This document shows, piece after piece, positions 1 to 8,266 of a stretch of DNA of 64,000 bases; the first letter of the stretch is position 1, and every line of letters starts with the position of its first letter. The DNA comes from Rhodospirillales bacterium. GTDB lineage: Bacteria > Pseudomonadota > Gammaproteobacteria > Burkholderiales > Burkholderiaceae_D. The stretch spans positions 1 to 64,000 of the forward strand of contig CAJCID010000008.1 of the NCBI GenBank assembly GCA_903970305.1, written 5' to 3'. The notes below the pieces were generated by a model. It saw nothing but the letters and a program-made list of their open reading frames with translations. It was not told the DNA's origin and ran no database searches. The translations under genes were made by a program, and so were the position numbers.

Positions 1-202
1 CCAGACGGTCTTCATCGAGTGCAGCGCCCCGTTTCTCGGCAAGGATTGGCACTGGATGCGTAAGCCGGTCTTTCCGGTCGTCTATCGCGCCCGTCTTGGG
101 CGGCGCTTCGAGGTTCCCGAAGACCGCCGCAACTTCGTCGCCGAACTCGAAACCTACTATCGAGGTCAGCTTGCGCCTCCTGGACCGCCGCCCTCCGCAT
201 GA
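1..202 (+). CDS. Lysophospholipid acyltransferase family protein, C-terminal end (5' truncated)
   Basis: Only the last 66 codons are in the window; the 5' part lies to the left. The frame reads FIECSAPFLGKDWHW, then KPVFPVVYRARLGRRF and VPEDRRNFVAELETYY, which resembles the C-terminal part of LPLAT (PlsC-like) acyltransferases as found in aryl-polyene clusters. The catalytic HX4D region would be upstream and cannot be checked. Its TGA overlaps the ATG of the next gene by 4 nt (ATGA), so it is translationally coupled to the GT2 gene. In E. coli-type APE clusters an acyltransferase and a glycosyltransferase occur as one fused protein, so this pair probably acts together on the polyene head or its lipid anchor. 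The family call rests on a short C-terminus only. Confidence 0.6.
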   Translation, partial: QTVFIECSAPFLGKDWHWMRKPVFPVVYRARLGRRFEVPEDRRNFVAELETYYRGQLAPPGPPPSA

Positions 203-966
203 AGCAGCGCTCGGCCACTCACCTCGTCTTGATTCCCAGCTACAACACCGGTCCGAAGGTCCTCGAGACGCTCAGGAACGCCAGGCAATACTGGAACCCG
301 GTCTGGGTCGTCGTCGATGGCAGTACCGATGGGACCGCAGACCTGCTCCAAGCTGAGGCTGGGCCGGGGACCGACGTGGCGGTCTTGGTGCTCCCTGAAA
401 ACCAGGGCAAAGGCGCGGCGATCCTCGCGGGGCTGCGTGCCGCAGAGGCCGAAGGCTTTACCCATGTCTTGACGATGGATGCCGATGGGCAGCATTCCAG
501 CGCGTCGATTCCCGAATTCATGGCCGCCTCGGCGGCACGTCCTGACGCGATGATCCTGGGCTTGCCCCGCTTTGATGCGAGCGCTCCGACGCTGCGCGTG
601 CGCGGACGCAGGATCTCGAACTGGTGGGCCAATCTGGAGACCTTGTGGATGGGTATCGGCGACTCGCTGTGCGGCTTTCGCGTCTACCCGATCGCTCCGT
701 TACGCGCGGTGATGGAGGAGAGTCGATGGATGCGGCGCTTCGACTTCGATCCCGAAGCCGTGGTGCGTCTGGCCTGGCGCGGGGTGGCACCCCTGAACCG
801 GCCGACCCCGGTGCGCTACTTCACTGCAGCACAAGGCGGTGTTTCGCACTTTCGCTATGGACGCGACAATGTCCTCTTGTCCTGGATGCACGTCCGGCTG
901 GTCCTCGGCTTTCTGTTGCACCTGCCCGAGCTGGTCTGGCGACGCGCTAGAGCATCGCGCCGTTGA
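199..966 (+). CDS. Glycosyltransferase family 2 protein (aryl-polyene cluster)
   Basis: A 255-residue GT-A fold glycosyltransferase. The nucleotide-binding strand VVVDGSTDGT is at residues 37-46 and the metal-binding DADGQH motif at 94-99, as in dolichyl-phosphate mannosyltransferase-like GT2 enzymes. The rest is soluble, apart from a weakly hydrophobic C-terminus (LVLGFLLHLPELVW) that could be a membrane anchor. The start overlaps the upstream acyltransferase by ATGA. It converges on the ketoreductase gene, and the two reading frames share 20 bp at 947-966. The likely role, inferred from context, is transfer of a sugar or related group during assembly of the polyene lipid. The sugar donor cannot be told from sequence. 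Confidence 0.8.
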   Translation: MKQRSATHLVLIPSYNTGPKVLETLRNARQYWNPVWVVVDGSTDGTADLLQAEAGPGTDVAVLVLPENQGKGAAILAGLRAAEAEGFTHVLTMDADGQHSSASIPEFMAASAARPDAMILGLPRFDASAPTLRVRGRRISNWWANLETLWMGIGDSLCGFRVYPIAPLRAVMEESRWMRRFDFDPEAVVRLAWRGVAPLNRPTPVRYFTAAQGGVSHFRYGRDNVLLSWMHVRLVLGFLLHLPELVWRRARASRR

Positions 967-1666
967 TGGAGATCACCTGACCCGAAATATAGGCTGCGCG
1001 CTCGGACACGAGGAATTCCACGAGATGCGCAACCTCCTCGGGCGTGCCCGCCCGCTTCATCGGTACGAGCTGCCCGATACGCTCGGGGCTGAAGGCAGAC
1101 TCGCTCATGCCCGATTCGATGATCCCCGGCGCGACAACGTTGACGGTCACGCCGCGACTGGCCACTTCGAGGGCGAGCGACTTCGATGCGCCGTGCAAGC
1201 CCGCCTTGGCCGCGGCGTAGTTGGTCTGGCCGCGATTACCTGCCTGGGCCGATGCGGATGAGACGGTGACGATGCGACCCCAGCGCGTGGCCAACATCGG
1301 CAGCAACAGTGTCTGGGTGACATTGAAGAAGCCATTCAGGGCCACATCGAGCACCCGGCTCCACTGCTCCCAGCGCATGCCGGCAAGCAGGGCATCGTCG
1401 TGCAGACCGGCGTTGTTCACGAGGATCTGGATCGGACCAGCCTTGAGGAGCTCTTCGAGCGCGGCGATCGTCGCCTCGCGGTCGGTGACGTCAAAGGCAA
1501 GCGCTTCAGCCGAGCACCCTTCGGCCCTGAGCGAGGCGGCCCGCTCCTCCGCCTGCGCAAGACCGGTGTGGGCGTGGACCACCACATGGCAGCCGCCCTG
1601 GGCCAGCGCGCGGCACACCGCCCCGCCGATGGCCCCGCTGCCGCCGGTGACGAGCGCGCGCTTCAT
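947..1666 (-). CDS. 3-oxoacyl-ACP reductase, FabG-like SDR (aryl-polyene cluster)
   Basis: A 239-residue short-chain dehydrogenase that reduces 3-ketoacyl-ACP with NAD(P)H during polyene chain elongation. The Rossmann glycine motif TGGSGAIG is at residues 7-14, NNAG at about 84-87, and the catalytic Ser137, Tyr150 and Lys154 (YAAAK) are all present. The frame is open upstream, but the start at 1666 is right for the family and gives a 4-nt ATGA overlap with the dehydratase gene before it. It is the last gene of the minus-strand operon. It corresponds to the ketoreductase (ApeQ-type) position in described APE clusters. Function is well supported, substrate inferred. Confidence 0.88.
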   Translation of the reverse strand: MKRALVTGGSGAIGGAVCRALAQGGCHVVVHAHTGLAQAEERAASLRAEGCSAEALAFDVTDREATIAALEELLKAGPIQILVNNAGLHDDALLAGMRWEQWSRVLDVALNGFFNVTQTLLLPMLATRWGRIVTVSSASAQAGNRGQTNYAAAKAGLHGASKSLALEVASRGVTVNVVAPGIIESGMSESAFSPERIGQLVPMKRAGTPEEVAHLVEFLVSERAAYISGQVISINGAML

Positions 1667-2115
1667 GCGCTTTGCTCGCCTCTGGGCGGCGCATCGAGGA
1701 CCACTGCCGCGCGACCCCGGAGGATCTCGCTCTTCTGGCAACTCAGGTCGAATTCGTAGAGAACCTTCAAGCCATCGGCGTAGAGCTGGCGGGCCACGAT
1801 GGTCAGCTCGCCAGGCAGATCGTCCAGGCGCGCGACCGTCCAGGCGCATTCGCGCACGACGGCCAGATAGCCCGAGCGCGGGCGGCTGGCGGTCTTCGCG
1901 CAGAGACTACCGTGCAGGGCCATGGCCTGCGCTGCATATTCGATCCCGCAGATGACCGCGAGCCGATCGTGACTGCGCAAGGGATTGGCGGCATCGAGGT
2001 GGGTGTGCGCGACGCACCGGATCGACTCGCCATCCCAGTCGAGCACCCCGTCAAGCAGACACATAGCCCCCGCATGCGGGATCCGTTGGGCGATGTCGCT
2101 GCGCTCGAGCTTCAT
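1663..2115 (-). CDS. FabZ/hotdog-type 3-hydroxyacyl-ACP dehydratase (ApeP-like)
   Basis: A 150-residue single hotdog-domain protein. The N-terminal block QRIPHAGAMCLLDGV has the PHAGAM His-containing motif of the ApeP/FabZ-like dehydratases of aryl-polyene clusters, and CGIEYAAQAMALHG matches the central helix of the fold. It should remove water from 3-hydroxyacyl-ACP to give the trans double bonds of the polyene. It overlaps the ketoreductase start by 4 nt and the preceding synthase-like gene stop by 4 nt, so the three are probably translated together. A second, shorter dehydratase is encoded at 9757-10059. Confidence 0.8.
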   Translation of the reverse strand: MKLERSDIAQRIPHAGAMCLLDGVLDWDGESIRCVAHTHLDAANPLRSHDRLAVICGIEYAAQAMALHGSLCAKTASRPRSGYLAVVRECAWTVARLDDLPGELTIVARQLYADGLKVLYEFDLSCQKSEILRGRAAVVLDAPPRGEQSA

Positions 2116-2906
2116 GTCCGAACGGCGATTGCGAGCCAGTTGCCCGCGATGTAGTCGACCTTGACCGGCTCCATCCAGCCAGCGGCCAGTGCCTCGAGCA
2201 GGGGTAGTCCCCGCGCCGCAGGGTTGCTTTGCCGAAGCGCCTCGAGTTCAGGCATGACCATCGTGGTTGCTTTCTCTGCATCAGCGATGAGTTCAATCTG
2301 GAGTTCGGCGAGAGTGGCGAACGAGGGCCTGGGTGCGAGTACGAGCGCCATGCCGAACGGTGCCGAGATGGGTCTGACCGAGTGCAGCGGTTCCGGATAG
2401 GGCATGTCGTAGACCACGAGAATCACGGCGCGCTCCTCGACTCGCGCCAGCACCGCAGCCTCGAGGAGTCCGGCCGAGAAGCTCGCATCGTAGCAGCACA
2501 GGCTCGTCGAGGGTTCTTGCGAACGCGTCGCGATGCTCCAATAGCCTGCTGGTGCGTTGTGCACCGAATTGTGGAATCGAATCGGTGAGACCTCGCGCTC
2601 GGGCGAGTTCAGAACCTCGATGATCTCGTGGATGGTCGCGCCATCGCCACACGATGAGCTAAAGACTGCCGGCAGCGCGCCCGCCGGCAGGCTTGCGTTC
2701 TCCATGGCCTCGAGCCCGACGGCCAGCGCGAGGTTCACGCTCGCCACGGTGCGGCGCCGCTCCGCCGGTGGTAAGAGTCCGCACAGCGGCACCACCACGG
2801 GTCCCGCTCTGTAGGACTCTCCCGCCCCGAACAGGGCACGCGTCTGGGCCCAGCCATCCAGACCCGGACCGCGCACGCCAACGCCCTCGACATAGACCCG
2901 CATCAT
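2112..2906 (-). CDS. Beta-ketoacyl synthase-like chain length factor (aryl-polyene cluster)
   Basis: A 264-residue protein with a truncated thiolase fold, matching the beta-ketoacyl synthase N-terminal-like proteins of APE clusters. Where active ketosynthases have the catalytic Cys in SxCA, this one reads SLCCYDASFSAGLLEA, and it has no HGT or GHT histidine motifs, so a non-catalytic chain-length-factor role as partner of the adjacent ketosynthase is likely. The start at 2906 is chosen because its ATG overlaps the ketosynthase TGA (ATGA). An in-frame ATG nine codons upstream would overlap further. The function follows the known heterodimer of APE ketosynthase and CLF. Confidence 0.75.
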   Translation of the reverse strand: MMRVYVEGVGVRGPGLDGWAQTRALFGAGESYRAGPVVVPLCGLLPPAERRRTVASVNLALAVGLEAMENASLPAGALPAVFSSSCGDGATIHEIIEVLNSPEREVSPIRFHNSVHNAPAGYWSIATRSQEPSTSLCCYDASFSAGLLEAAVLARVEERAVILVVYDMPYPEPLHSVRPISAPFGMALVLAPRPSFATLAELQIELIADAEKATTMVMPELEALRQSNPAARGLPLLEALAAGWMEPVKVDYIAGNWLAIAVRT

Positions 2907-4096
2907 GGCGCGCGGCCCAGTATCAGGCTGCAATTGCTGCCGCCAAACCCGAACGAGTTCGTCATCGCATATCGGACCTGGGCCTCTTCGTTGTCGATCA
3001 GATAATGACTATGGAGCGCCGGATCGAGCTTGCGGGTGTGCAGGCTGCCGGGCTTTATGCCATGGCGGATGGTGAGCGCGGCGATGATCGCCTCGGTCAC
3101 ACCGGCTGCGCCGAGCGTGTGGCCAGTCCAGCCCTTGGTGGAACTGCAAGCGGTCTGTTTGCCAAAGAGCGCACAAATCGCCAGGTCCTCTGCGGCGTCG
3201 TTGCTCCGCGTCGCCGTCCCGTGCAGATTGATGTAGTCGATCGACCCGGGTCGAAGGCCCGCGCTGGCCAGGGCGCGCTCCATGGCCAGCTTCGCCCCCA
3301 GGCCCTCGGGATGTGGCGTCGACATGTGATAAGCGTCGCTGCTCTCGCCAAAGCCCAACAGATACGGGGCCTCGTCGTCCTCGTTCGCGTGAGGGCGCTC
3401 GAGCAGAACGAATCCGGCGCCCTCACCGATCGAGATCCCGTCCCGGTCCACATCGAAGGGCCGGCAGGGTTGGCTCGAGACGAGTCCGAGCGCGTGAAAG
3501 CCGTACAGGGTTGTCAGGCAGAGCGAATCGGCACCTCCCACCACGGCGGCATCGCAGAGGCCCGCGGTGATCATCCGGGCGGCGTTGCCAAAGACCTTCG
3601 CGGTCGTCGCGCACGCCGAGGAGACGACCACGGCCGGGCCACGAAGGCCCAGGTATCGCTGCACGAAGTGAGCGACCGAGAAGGTGTTCTGGGTCGTCGC
3701 GTAGTGAAAATCAGCGGGCAGTGCGCCGGTCTCGGGGTCGCGCCGCCGATAGGCCAGTTCCGTCTCCAGGATGCCCGAGGTGCTCGTGCCGAGAAACACA
3801 CCGACGCGCCGCGCGCCATAGCGTTCGCGAGCCTGCGCGACGGCGCCAGCAAAGCCATCCTGATCAAGCGCGAGCTGCGCTAACCGGTTGTTGCGGCAGT
3901 CGAAGGACTGGAGATCCGCACGCATTCTGACTTCATCGAGCGCGGCCACCTCGCCCACATAAGTCGGCAGTGTCACCGTTTCAAAGCGGCACGGCAGAAG
4001 TCCGGTACGGCGCGAGACGAGTGCATCGAGCGTGGCGACGAGCCCGACTCCGAGACTATTGGCGAGGCACAGGTGACTAAATCTTAGGGGCTGCAA
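2903..4096 (-). CDS. FabF-type beta-ketoacyl-ACP synthase (aryl-polyene elongation)
   Basis: A 397-residue ketosynthase with all catalytic residues visible: Cys162 in VSSACATT, His292 in LHGTAT, Lys321 and His326 in KGWTGHTLGAAG, and the glycine-rich end FGFGGSNCS. It condenses malonyl-ACP units in polyene elongation with the CLF-like partner it overlaps by 4 nt. I chose the TTG at 4096 because family homology begins at once (QPLRFSHLCLANSLG). The frame stays open to an ATG at 4276, but those 60 extra residues are arginine-rich and unlike ketosynthases. No good Shine-Dalgarno sequence precedes the TTG, so the start is uncertain. It is preceded by the only sizeable gap (4097-4305) in the operon. 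Confidence 0.88.
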   Translation of the reverse strand: MQPLRFSHLCLANSLGVGLVATLDALVSRRTGLLPCRFETVTLPTYVGEVAALDEVRMRADLQSFDCRNNRLAQLALDQDGFAGAVAQARERYGARRVGVFLGTSTSGILETELAYRRRDPETGALPADFHYATTQNTFSVAHFVQRYLGLRGPAVVVSSACATTAKVFGNAARMITAGLCDAAVVGGADSLCLTTLYGFHALGLVSSQPCRPFDVDRDGISIGEGAGFVLLERPHANEDDEAPYLLGFGESSDAYHMSTPHPEGLGAKLAMERALASAGLRPGSIDYINLHGTATRSNDAAEDLAICALFGKQTACSSTKGWTGHTLGAAGVTEAIIAALTIRHGIKPGSLHTRKLDPALHSHYLIDNEEAQVRYAMTNSFGFGGSNCSLILGRAP

Positions 4097-4227
4097 TTTG
4101 GAGACAAGACCAGGTTGGAGGTCCCAAGGTGGGCAGGACGGGTGACCCGACAGGGGGCGCCCACGGGGGCCGTCAGGCAGAAGACGATGTGCACGGCCTA
4201 GTTTAGCAAAGGATCGTTCCCCGCCCC

Positions 4228-4248
4228 GGCCGCGCGCGCCGCGCGGCC
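4228..4248. repeat. Perfect GC-rich hairpin in the only large intra-operon gap
   Basis: The arms GGCCGCGC and GCGCGGCC pair perfectly around a 5-nt loop. The hairpin lies in the 209-bp gap between the deacetylase stop (4306) and the ketosynthase TTG start (4096). No U-tract follows on the minus strand, so it is not a canonical terminator. It could partially attenuate transcription, or reduce message decay, between the two halves of the operon. If the ketosynthase starts at 4276, the hairpin would be inside its coding sequence. Confidence 0.4.
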
Positions 4249-4305
4249 GACTGATGGGGAATCGGACGACCGGCAAGGGCTCCCCGGCCGAATGGTCGTG
4301 TCGTG

Positions 4306-5232
4306 TTATTCGTCGGCAGTGAGCGCGCTTCGAGAAGGTGTTTGACCCTGCGCCGATCGAGGCGAGGGCGGCGCGCCGGGGCCGTTCAGACCGAAGGCTT
4401 CGGGCAAGGAGATCGACACGAGGCCGCGCGCCTTGAGGAGTGCGAGGAGTTCGGGCAGGACCGCCAGGACCACCGGCCGGCCATCGGGCGTCTTCGCGGG
4501 GGTGCCGTCGTGCAAGAGGAGCACGTCGCCTGGCGCCAGCCGGTGCGTCAGGCGCGCCAGAACTCCCTCTGGGTCGCCGCGCACGGCATCAAAGCCGCGC
4601 CGCGTCCAGGACATGTAGTACAGGCCCGTTTGCGCCATGACCCGGTCCAGGAAGGGGTTCCTCAGACCCGCCGGGGCCCGGAAAAAGCGGGGCGCCCGAC
4701 CTGCAGCGCGCGCGATCGTCTGTTGGGCCGCGTCAATCTCGCGTCGCAGACGGCCCGGTCCGAAGCACGCGAAGCTGTAGGGATGACGCTGGCTGTGGTT
4801 TTCGACCGAATGGCCACGCCGGATGATCTCGCTAACCAGGTCCGGATGGGCAGCGGCACGCTCGCCGATGCAAAAGAAACTCGCCTTCGCACCGTAGGCG
4901 TCCAGTGCGTCGAGCACCTCGGTCGTGACTGCCGGGTCCGGCCCATCGTCGAAGGTCAGCGCGATGGCGCCACGCCCTGCGGCCACTGCCGGGAGCCGCT
5001 GGCGGTTCGGACCGAGGATCCGGCTGCGCGGCCAAAGCCCCGCGATTCCGAGGCTGACATGGTTGGCAAGCAGCACCGCGAGCACCCAGGGCCAGAATGC
5101 CGGAAGCGCCGCAAGCAGCGCCAGCGCGGCACCGTGCACTCCCAGGGTAGCCCAGAGGGCGGGCGCAGGCCGCCAAGGGTAGGGCGTCGGACCCTCAGCG
5201 GCAGGCGCAGATTCGGATCGCGTCGTCAGCAT
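4306..5232 (-). CDS. Polysaccharide deacetylase (NodB) family membrane protein inside the APE operon
   Basis: A 308-residue protein. Residues about 25-70 form two hydrophobic segments, followed by a NodB domain: ALTFDDGPDP (motif 1, catalytic Asp pair), GHSVENHSQRHP (motif 2, HxxxH zinc ligands), RFFRAPAG (motif 3) and LLLHDG (motif 5). The family hydrolyses N-acetyl groups or related amides on sugars at the envelope. Here it overlaps the upstream hydrolase by 7 nt, so it is an integral part of the operon. The likely substrate is the sugar or amine part of the polyene lipid, by inference only. The proline- and serine-rich C-terminal tail is not conserved in the family. Confidence 0.85.
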   Translation of the reverse strand: MLTTRSESAPAAEGPTPYPWRPAPALWATLGVHGAALALLAALPAFWPWVLAVLLANHVSLGIAGLWPRSRILGPNRQRLPAVAAGRGAIALTFDDGPDPAVTTEVLDALDAYGAKASFFCIGERAAAHPDLVSEIIRRGHSVENHSQRHPYSFACFGPGRLRREIDAAQQTIARAAGRAPRFFRAPAGLRNPFLDRVMAQTGLYYMSWTRRGFDAVRGDPEGVLARLTHRLAPGDVLLLHDGTPAKTPDGRPVVLAVLPELLALLKARGLVSISLPEAFGLNGPGAPPSPRSAQGQTPSRSALTADE

Positions 5233-5921
5233 GATTCATCGAGAATGGCCATTCCTGGAGGCACGCGAGGAAAGGGTCTGCGCGCAAGTATGCCCGACCA
5301 AAGCTTAGCCCAGGTTGCCCAGTCATGCCCGCCCGGATCGGTCACGACCCTGGAGGGGAGCAGAAGCGGCGCGAGGAGCACTGAGTGGTCGCGAAAGCGA
5401 TCGGCCAGCCCATAGCCAAGGAAGACCAACGGATTGGCGCTCTCGCTTGGGTGCTGCGCTCTGATCCAGGCCAACAGAGCCCGCTCGTCGTCTGCGGGCA
5501 GGCCTATCGGGGGCTGCCAGGACACGAGTCCGCCCGCTCTGAGAATGGCAGCGATGGTGCCGCTTGCGCCCAGGTACGGGGCCAGGAGGATGAGGCCCTC
5601 GAGCACGCCCGGATAGGCCTGTGCATAGAGGAGGCTGCCCATCGCCCCGAGCGACGCGCCGGCCATCCAGATGCGCCGGTAGCCGCGCTCACAGGCCGGC
5701 ACGATCACCTCCTCATGCAGACGCTCGGTGAGCGTTCCGTCGAGATAGAGGTCCTGCTGCGCACCGACGGCAATGCAGTCGATCCATGGATGGCGCACAA
5801 CCAGATCGGCCATGAGCCCATGACGACGAAAGCTCTCGGGTTCGTCATTCACGCCCGGCAGCATCACAACCAGGAGCCGCGTCGTGCCTTCCCGCAGGCC
5901 CGGATCGGCAATGATTTCCAT
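5226..5921 (-). CDS. Alpha/beta hydrolase, esterase-like (aryl-polyene cluster)
   Basis: A 231-residue alpha/beta hydrolase. The nucleophile elbow GASLGAMG places the catalytic Ser at about residue 90, and a histidine in PGGHDWATW near the C-terminus fits the catalytic His. VVMLPGVNDEPESF resembles the oxyanion-hole strand. The start at 5921 is supported by a GGAG ribosome binding site 7 nt upstream (GGAGCGTGAGC). An open frame continues to 6326 in antisense overlap with the MMPL gene and is rejected as coding. It begins 3 bp after the MMPL stop. It may act as a thioesterase or esterase releasing or editing the polyene chain. The canonical APE thioesterase is a different fold, so this would be a substitute. 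Confidence 0.75.
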   Translation of the reverse strand: MEIIADPGLREGTTRLLVVMLPGVNDEPESFRRHGLMADLVVRHPWIDCIAVGAQQDLYLDGTLTERLHEEVIVPACERGYRRIWMAGASLGAMGSLLYAQAYPGVLEGLILLAPYLGASGTIAAILRAGGLVSWQPPIGLPADDERALLAWIRAQHPSESANPLVFLGYGLADRFRDHSVLLAPLLLPSRVVTDPGGHDWATWAKLWSGILARRPFPRVPPGMAILDESC

Positions 5922-5923
5922 GC

Positions 5924-8266
5924 TCACGCTCCAGCGGGTTCCGAAGCGACGCACAAGGCCGAGAACAGAAGGCATAGTACGGCCCCGAGTGCGACGGTCA
6001 CACCAATCCCGTGCAATACCGGGATGACCGAGAACGACAGCGTGCCAAAGCCGATCACCGTACAGATGTTGGCCAGTGCGAGCGAGGCTACCGTACGCTC
6101 CTGTCGGTCGTGCGTGAACTCCTGACGCTCGAAGAACAAGGCGTAGTTCGAGCCGACCGCGACCACGAGCAAAAGACCCACCAGATGAAAGATCGTCAGA
6201 CGCTCGCCTGCCGCGACGAGGACGGCGCTCGTGATGATGACCGCCGCTGCGAGAGGAGCCGTGACCTGCAGGCAACGGCGCAGATTCCGCAGACTCGCCG
6301 CAAGAAGGAGGACGATAACCCCGCAACCGAGAGCCGACAGGAGCTGTGCTTCGCGCAGATAGGTCTCGTAGAGTTGATCGGCCTCGGACTTGAGATTCAA
6401 GAGGACCGCGCCCGTACTCGCACCATCCGGCAGCGCATCCCGGAGGGCCACGCTGTCGCGCACGCCGTGCAGCGGCAGCATGGCGATCCAGGCTCCTTCG
6501 TCGTGGATCAGGAGCGAATCGAGTTTCAGCCCGAGTCCGGTTCCCTCAAAGCTTCGCCGGTCCAGGAGCGGCTCGCCGCGCGCCTTCTCTACATCAGCAA
6601 GGAAGGGCTCGAAAAGATCACTGCGAAACGGCTCGCCCGTCAACGCGCTCTGCAGATTGGCACGCAACACCTCTGTCGAGGGCAGCGCCGCTTGGCGCGC
6701 ACGCTGCGAGCGCTGGCTGGGCAGGACGTCGGCCGGGGAGTCGTAGCCCTCGAGCGCACCATCGTGAATGAGTCCACGAAGTGGACCGCTGAGTGCTTCA
6801 GCCGCCTCGAGCGCCCCCTCCTCGCTCGCGTTGTGGATGACGAGAAGCGATCCCGCGTCCGGCGCGGCAATGTCGCTTCGCAGCGCCGCGTCCGTGTCTT
6901 GAATGTTCTGCGCGGTGGGGCTAAGGCTCGAGAGCCGATCGTCCCAGATGGGGCCGTCCCGGACCAGGAGCATGACGAGCGCGAGGGCCACAGCGAGCGT
7001 AAGGCCCACGCGCCAGCGCACTGTGCGGGCATCCAGCAGGCCGACCAAGGGTTTCAGGAGATGGGAGCCTGCTGCGGTGAAGCTACGGGGCATGAGTCTT
7101 GGGAGCACAAAGCGTGTCACCGCGACCGCCGCGATCAGACCGGCTATCGAGAACAGCCCAAGCTGGGCGAGACCGGTGAAGCTGGAAAACAACAGCGCAG
7201 AAAAGCCGCAGATCGATGTCAGCACCCCGAGCCGCAAGGTCGGCCAGATGCGCGGCAGGGTCAGATCGGGCGACGTGCCTGGAATGGTCTGGGTGAACAG
7301 ATAAATCGCGTAGTCGACGGCCTCCCCGATGAGGGTCGCACCGAATCCAAGGGTGATGCCGTGGACCGAGCCAAATCCCAGACTGACCGCAGCGATGCCG
7401 GCGAGCGCGCCGCTGGCCACGGGCAAGAGTGCGAGAACGAGGACAGGGATCGACCGGTACACGATCAAGAGCAATATTGCCACGAGGCTCGTGGCGAGCA
7501 GCGACAGCCGCGAGGCGTCCCTCTTGATGCGCGCACGGGTTTCCACCGAGATCACTCCCGGACCGCTCGCAAGGAGTCTCGCACGTTCTGCGCCGAGCTC
7601 ACTTTGCGCCTTCGCGAATGCGGCGAGAAGGGCACTCTGGGCCTGTTCCTGGCTGTCGAGGTCGAAGCCGGCGGCGCGCGTCTCGACGACGAGGAGCGCG
7701 CGCGCGCCGCTCGGGGCAAACCACACGCCCTGGTGCTTGATGGGCTGAGGGGTGCTCGAGAGGTGCTCGACCAGCCGCAAGAGCTCCTGGGTCGGATCGT
7801 CGGCCAGCACCCGCTTGGCCAGCGCCCCGGCGGGCGAGGCGAGGAGTTCGAGGTCGTTATCGAGTGCCGCGTGCAGCGCGGTGCTCTCGAAATGACCCGG
7901 CACGACCGCCGGACTCAACAGGTAGCGATGAGTCCAGAGCAGTTCGCGATCTTTGCCCTCTTTGGAGTCATCTCCGTTTTGGACCGAGGCAAAGCGTGGG
8001 TCACCGCCGAGATGCGCGGCAAGCGCTTTGCTCAGCTGAGCGAGCTGGTCCTGGGGCGCACCTTCAATGCCGATCAGAATCAGACGCGAGACGACTCCGT
8101 CGCGCAGCTGTTCGACCAGGAGCTTCTGGGTCGGGCTCGGCGAGCGCGGCAGAAACGCCGAGATGTCGGCCGTGAACCGGGACCGGCTGATGATGAGCCC
8201 GGCCGCAATCAGGCAGATGATCCACAGTACCAGCGCGAGCCTTTTCCTTGGGGCCGGCGGCGTCAT
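5924..8266 (-). CDS. MMPL/RND-family exporter (ApeM-like)
   Basis: A 780-residue inner-membrane protein with the duplicated MMPL layout: one N-terminal TM segment (LALVLWIICLIAAGLII), a large periplasmic domain to about residue 220, a bundle of TM segments (from about residue 225), a TM segment and second periplasmic domain from about 390, and a second TM bundle at the C-terminus. In APE clusters this family is thought to move the polyene lipid across or out of the inner membrane, working with the LolA-like protein. The start at 8266 gives a 4-nt ATGA overlap with the LolA gene. The 49 upstream open codons are Arg/His-rich and not membrane-like, so they were excluded. Confidence 0.88.
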   Translation of the reverse strand: MTPPAPRKRLALVLWIICLIAAGLIISRSRFTADISAFLPRSPSPTQKLLVEQLRDGVVSRLILIGIEGAPQDQLAQLSKALAAHLGGDPRFASVQNGDDSKEGKDRELLWTHRYLLSPAVVPGHFESTALHAALDNDLELLASPAGALAKRVLADDPTQELLRLVEHLSSTPQPIKHQGVWFAPSGARALLVVETRAAGFDLDSQEQAQSALLAAFAKAQSELGAERARLLASGPGVISVETRARIKRDASRLSLLATSLVAILLLIVYRSIPVLVLALLPVASGALAGIAAVSLGFGSVHGITLGFGATLIGEAVDYAIYLFTQTIPGTSPDLTLPRIWPTLRLGVLTSICGFSALLFSSFTGLAQLGLFSIAGLIAAVAVTRFVLPRLMPRSFTAAGSHLLKPLVGLLDARTVRWRVGLTLAVALALVMLLVRDGPIWDDRLSSLSPTAQNIQDTDAALRSDIAAPDAGSLLVIHNASEEGALEAAEALSGPLRGLIHDGALEGYDSPADVLPSQRSQRARQAALPSTEVLRANLQSALTGEPFRSDLFEPFLADVEKARGEPLLDRRSFEGTGLGLKLDSLLIHDEGAWIAMLPLHGVRDSVALRDALPDGASTGAVLLNLKSEADQLYETYLREAQLLSALGCGVIVLLLAASLRNLRRCLQVTAPLAAAVIITSAVLVAAGERLTIFHLVGLLLVVAVGSNYALFFERQEFTHDRQERTVASLALANICTVIGFGTLSFSVIPVLHGIGVTVALGAVLCLLFSALCVASEPAGA

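Noticed and set aside
2112-2906. The ketosynthase-like gene as a decayed pseudogene
   Set aside because: The missing catalytic motifs are normal for chain-length-factor-like proteins, and the frame is intact and coupled.
2693-3883. 396-residue plus-strand open frame over the two synthase genes
   Set aside because: Arg-rich shadow. The ketosynthase on the other strand has all catalytic residues.
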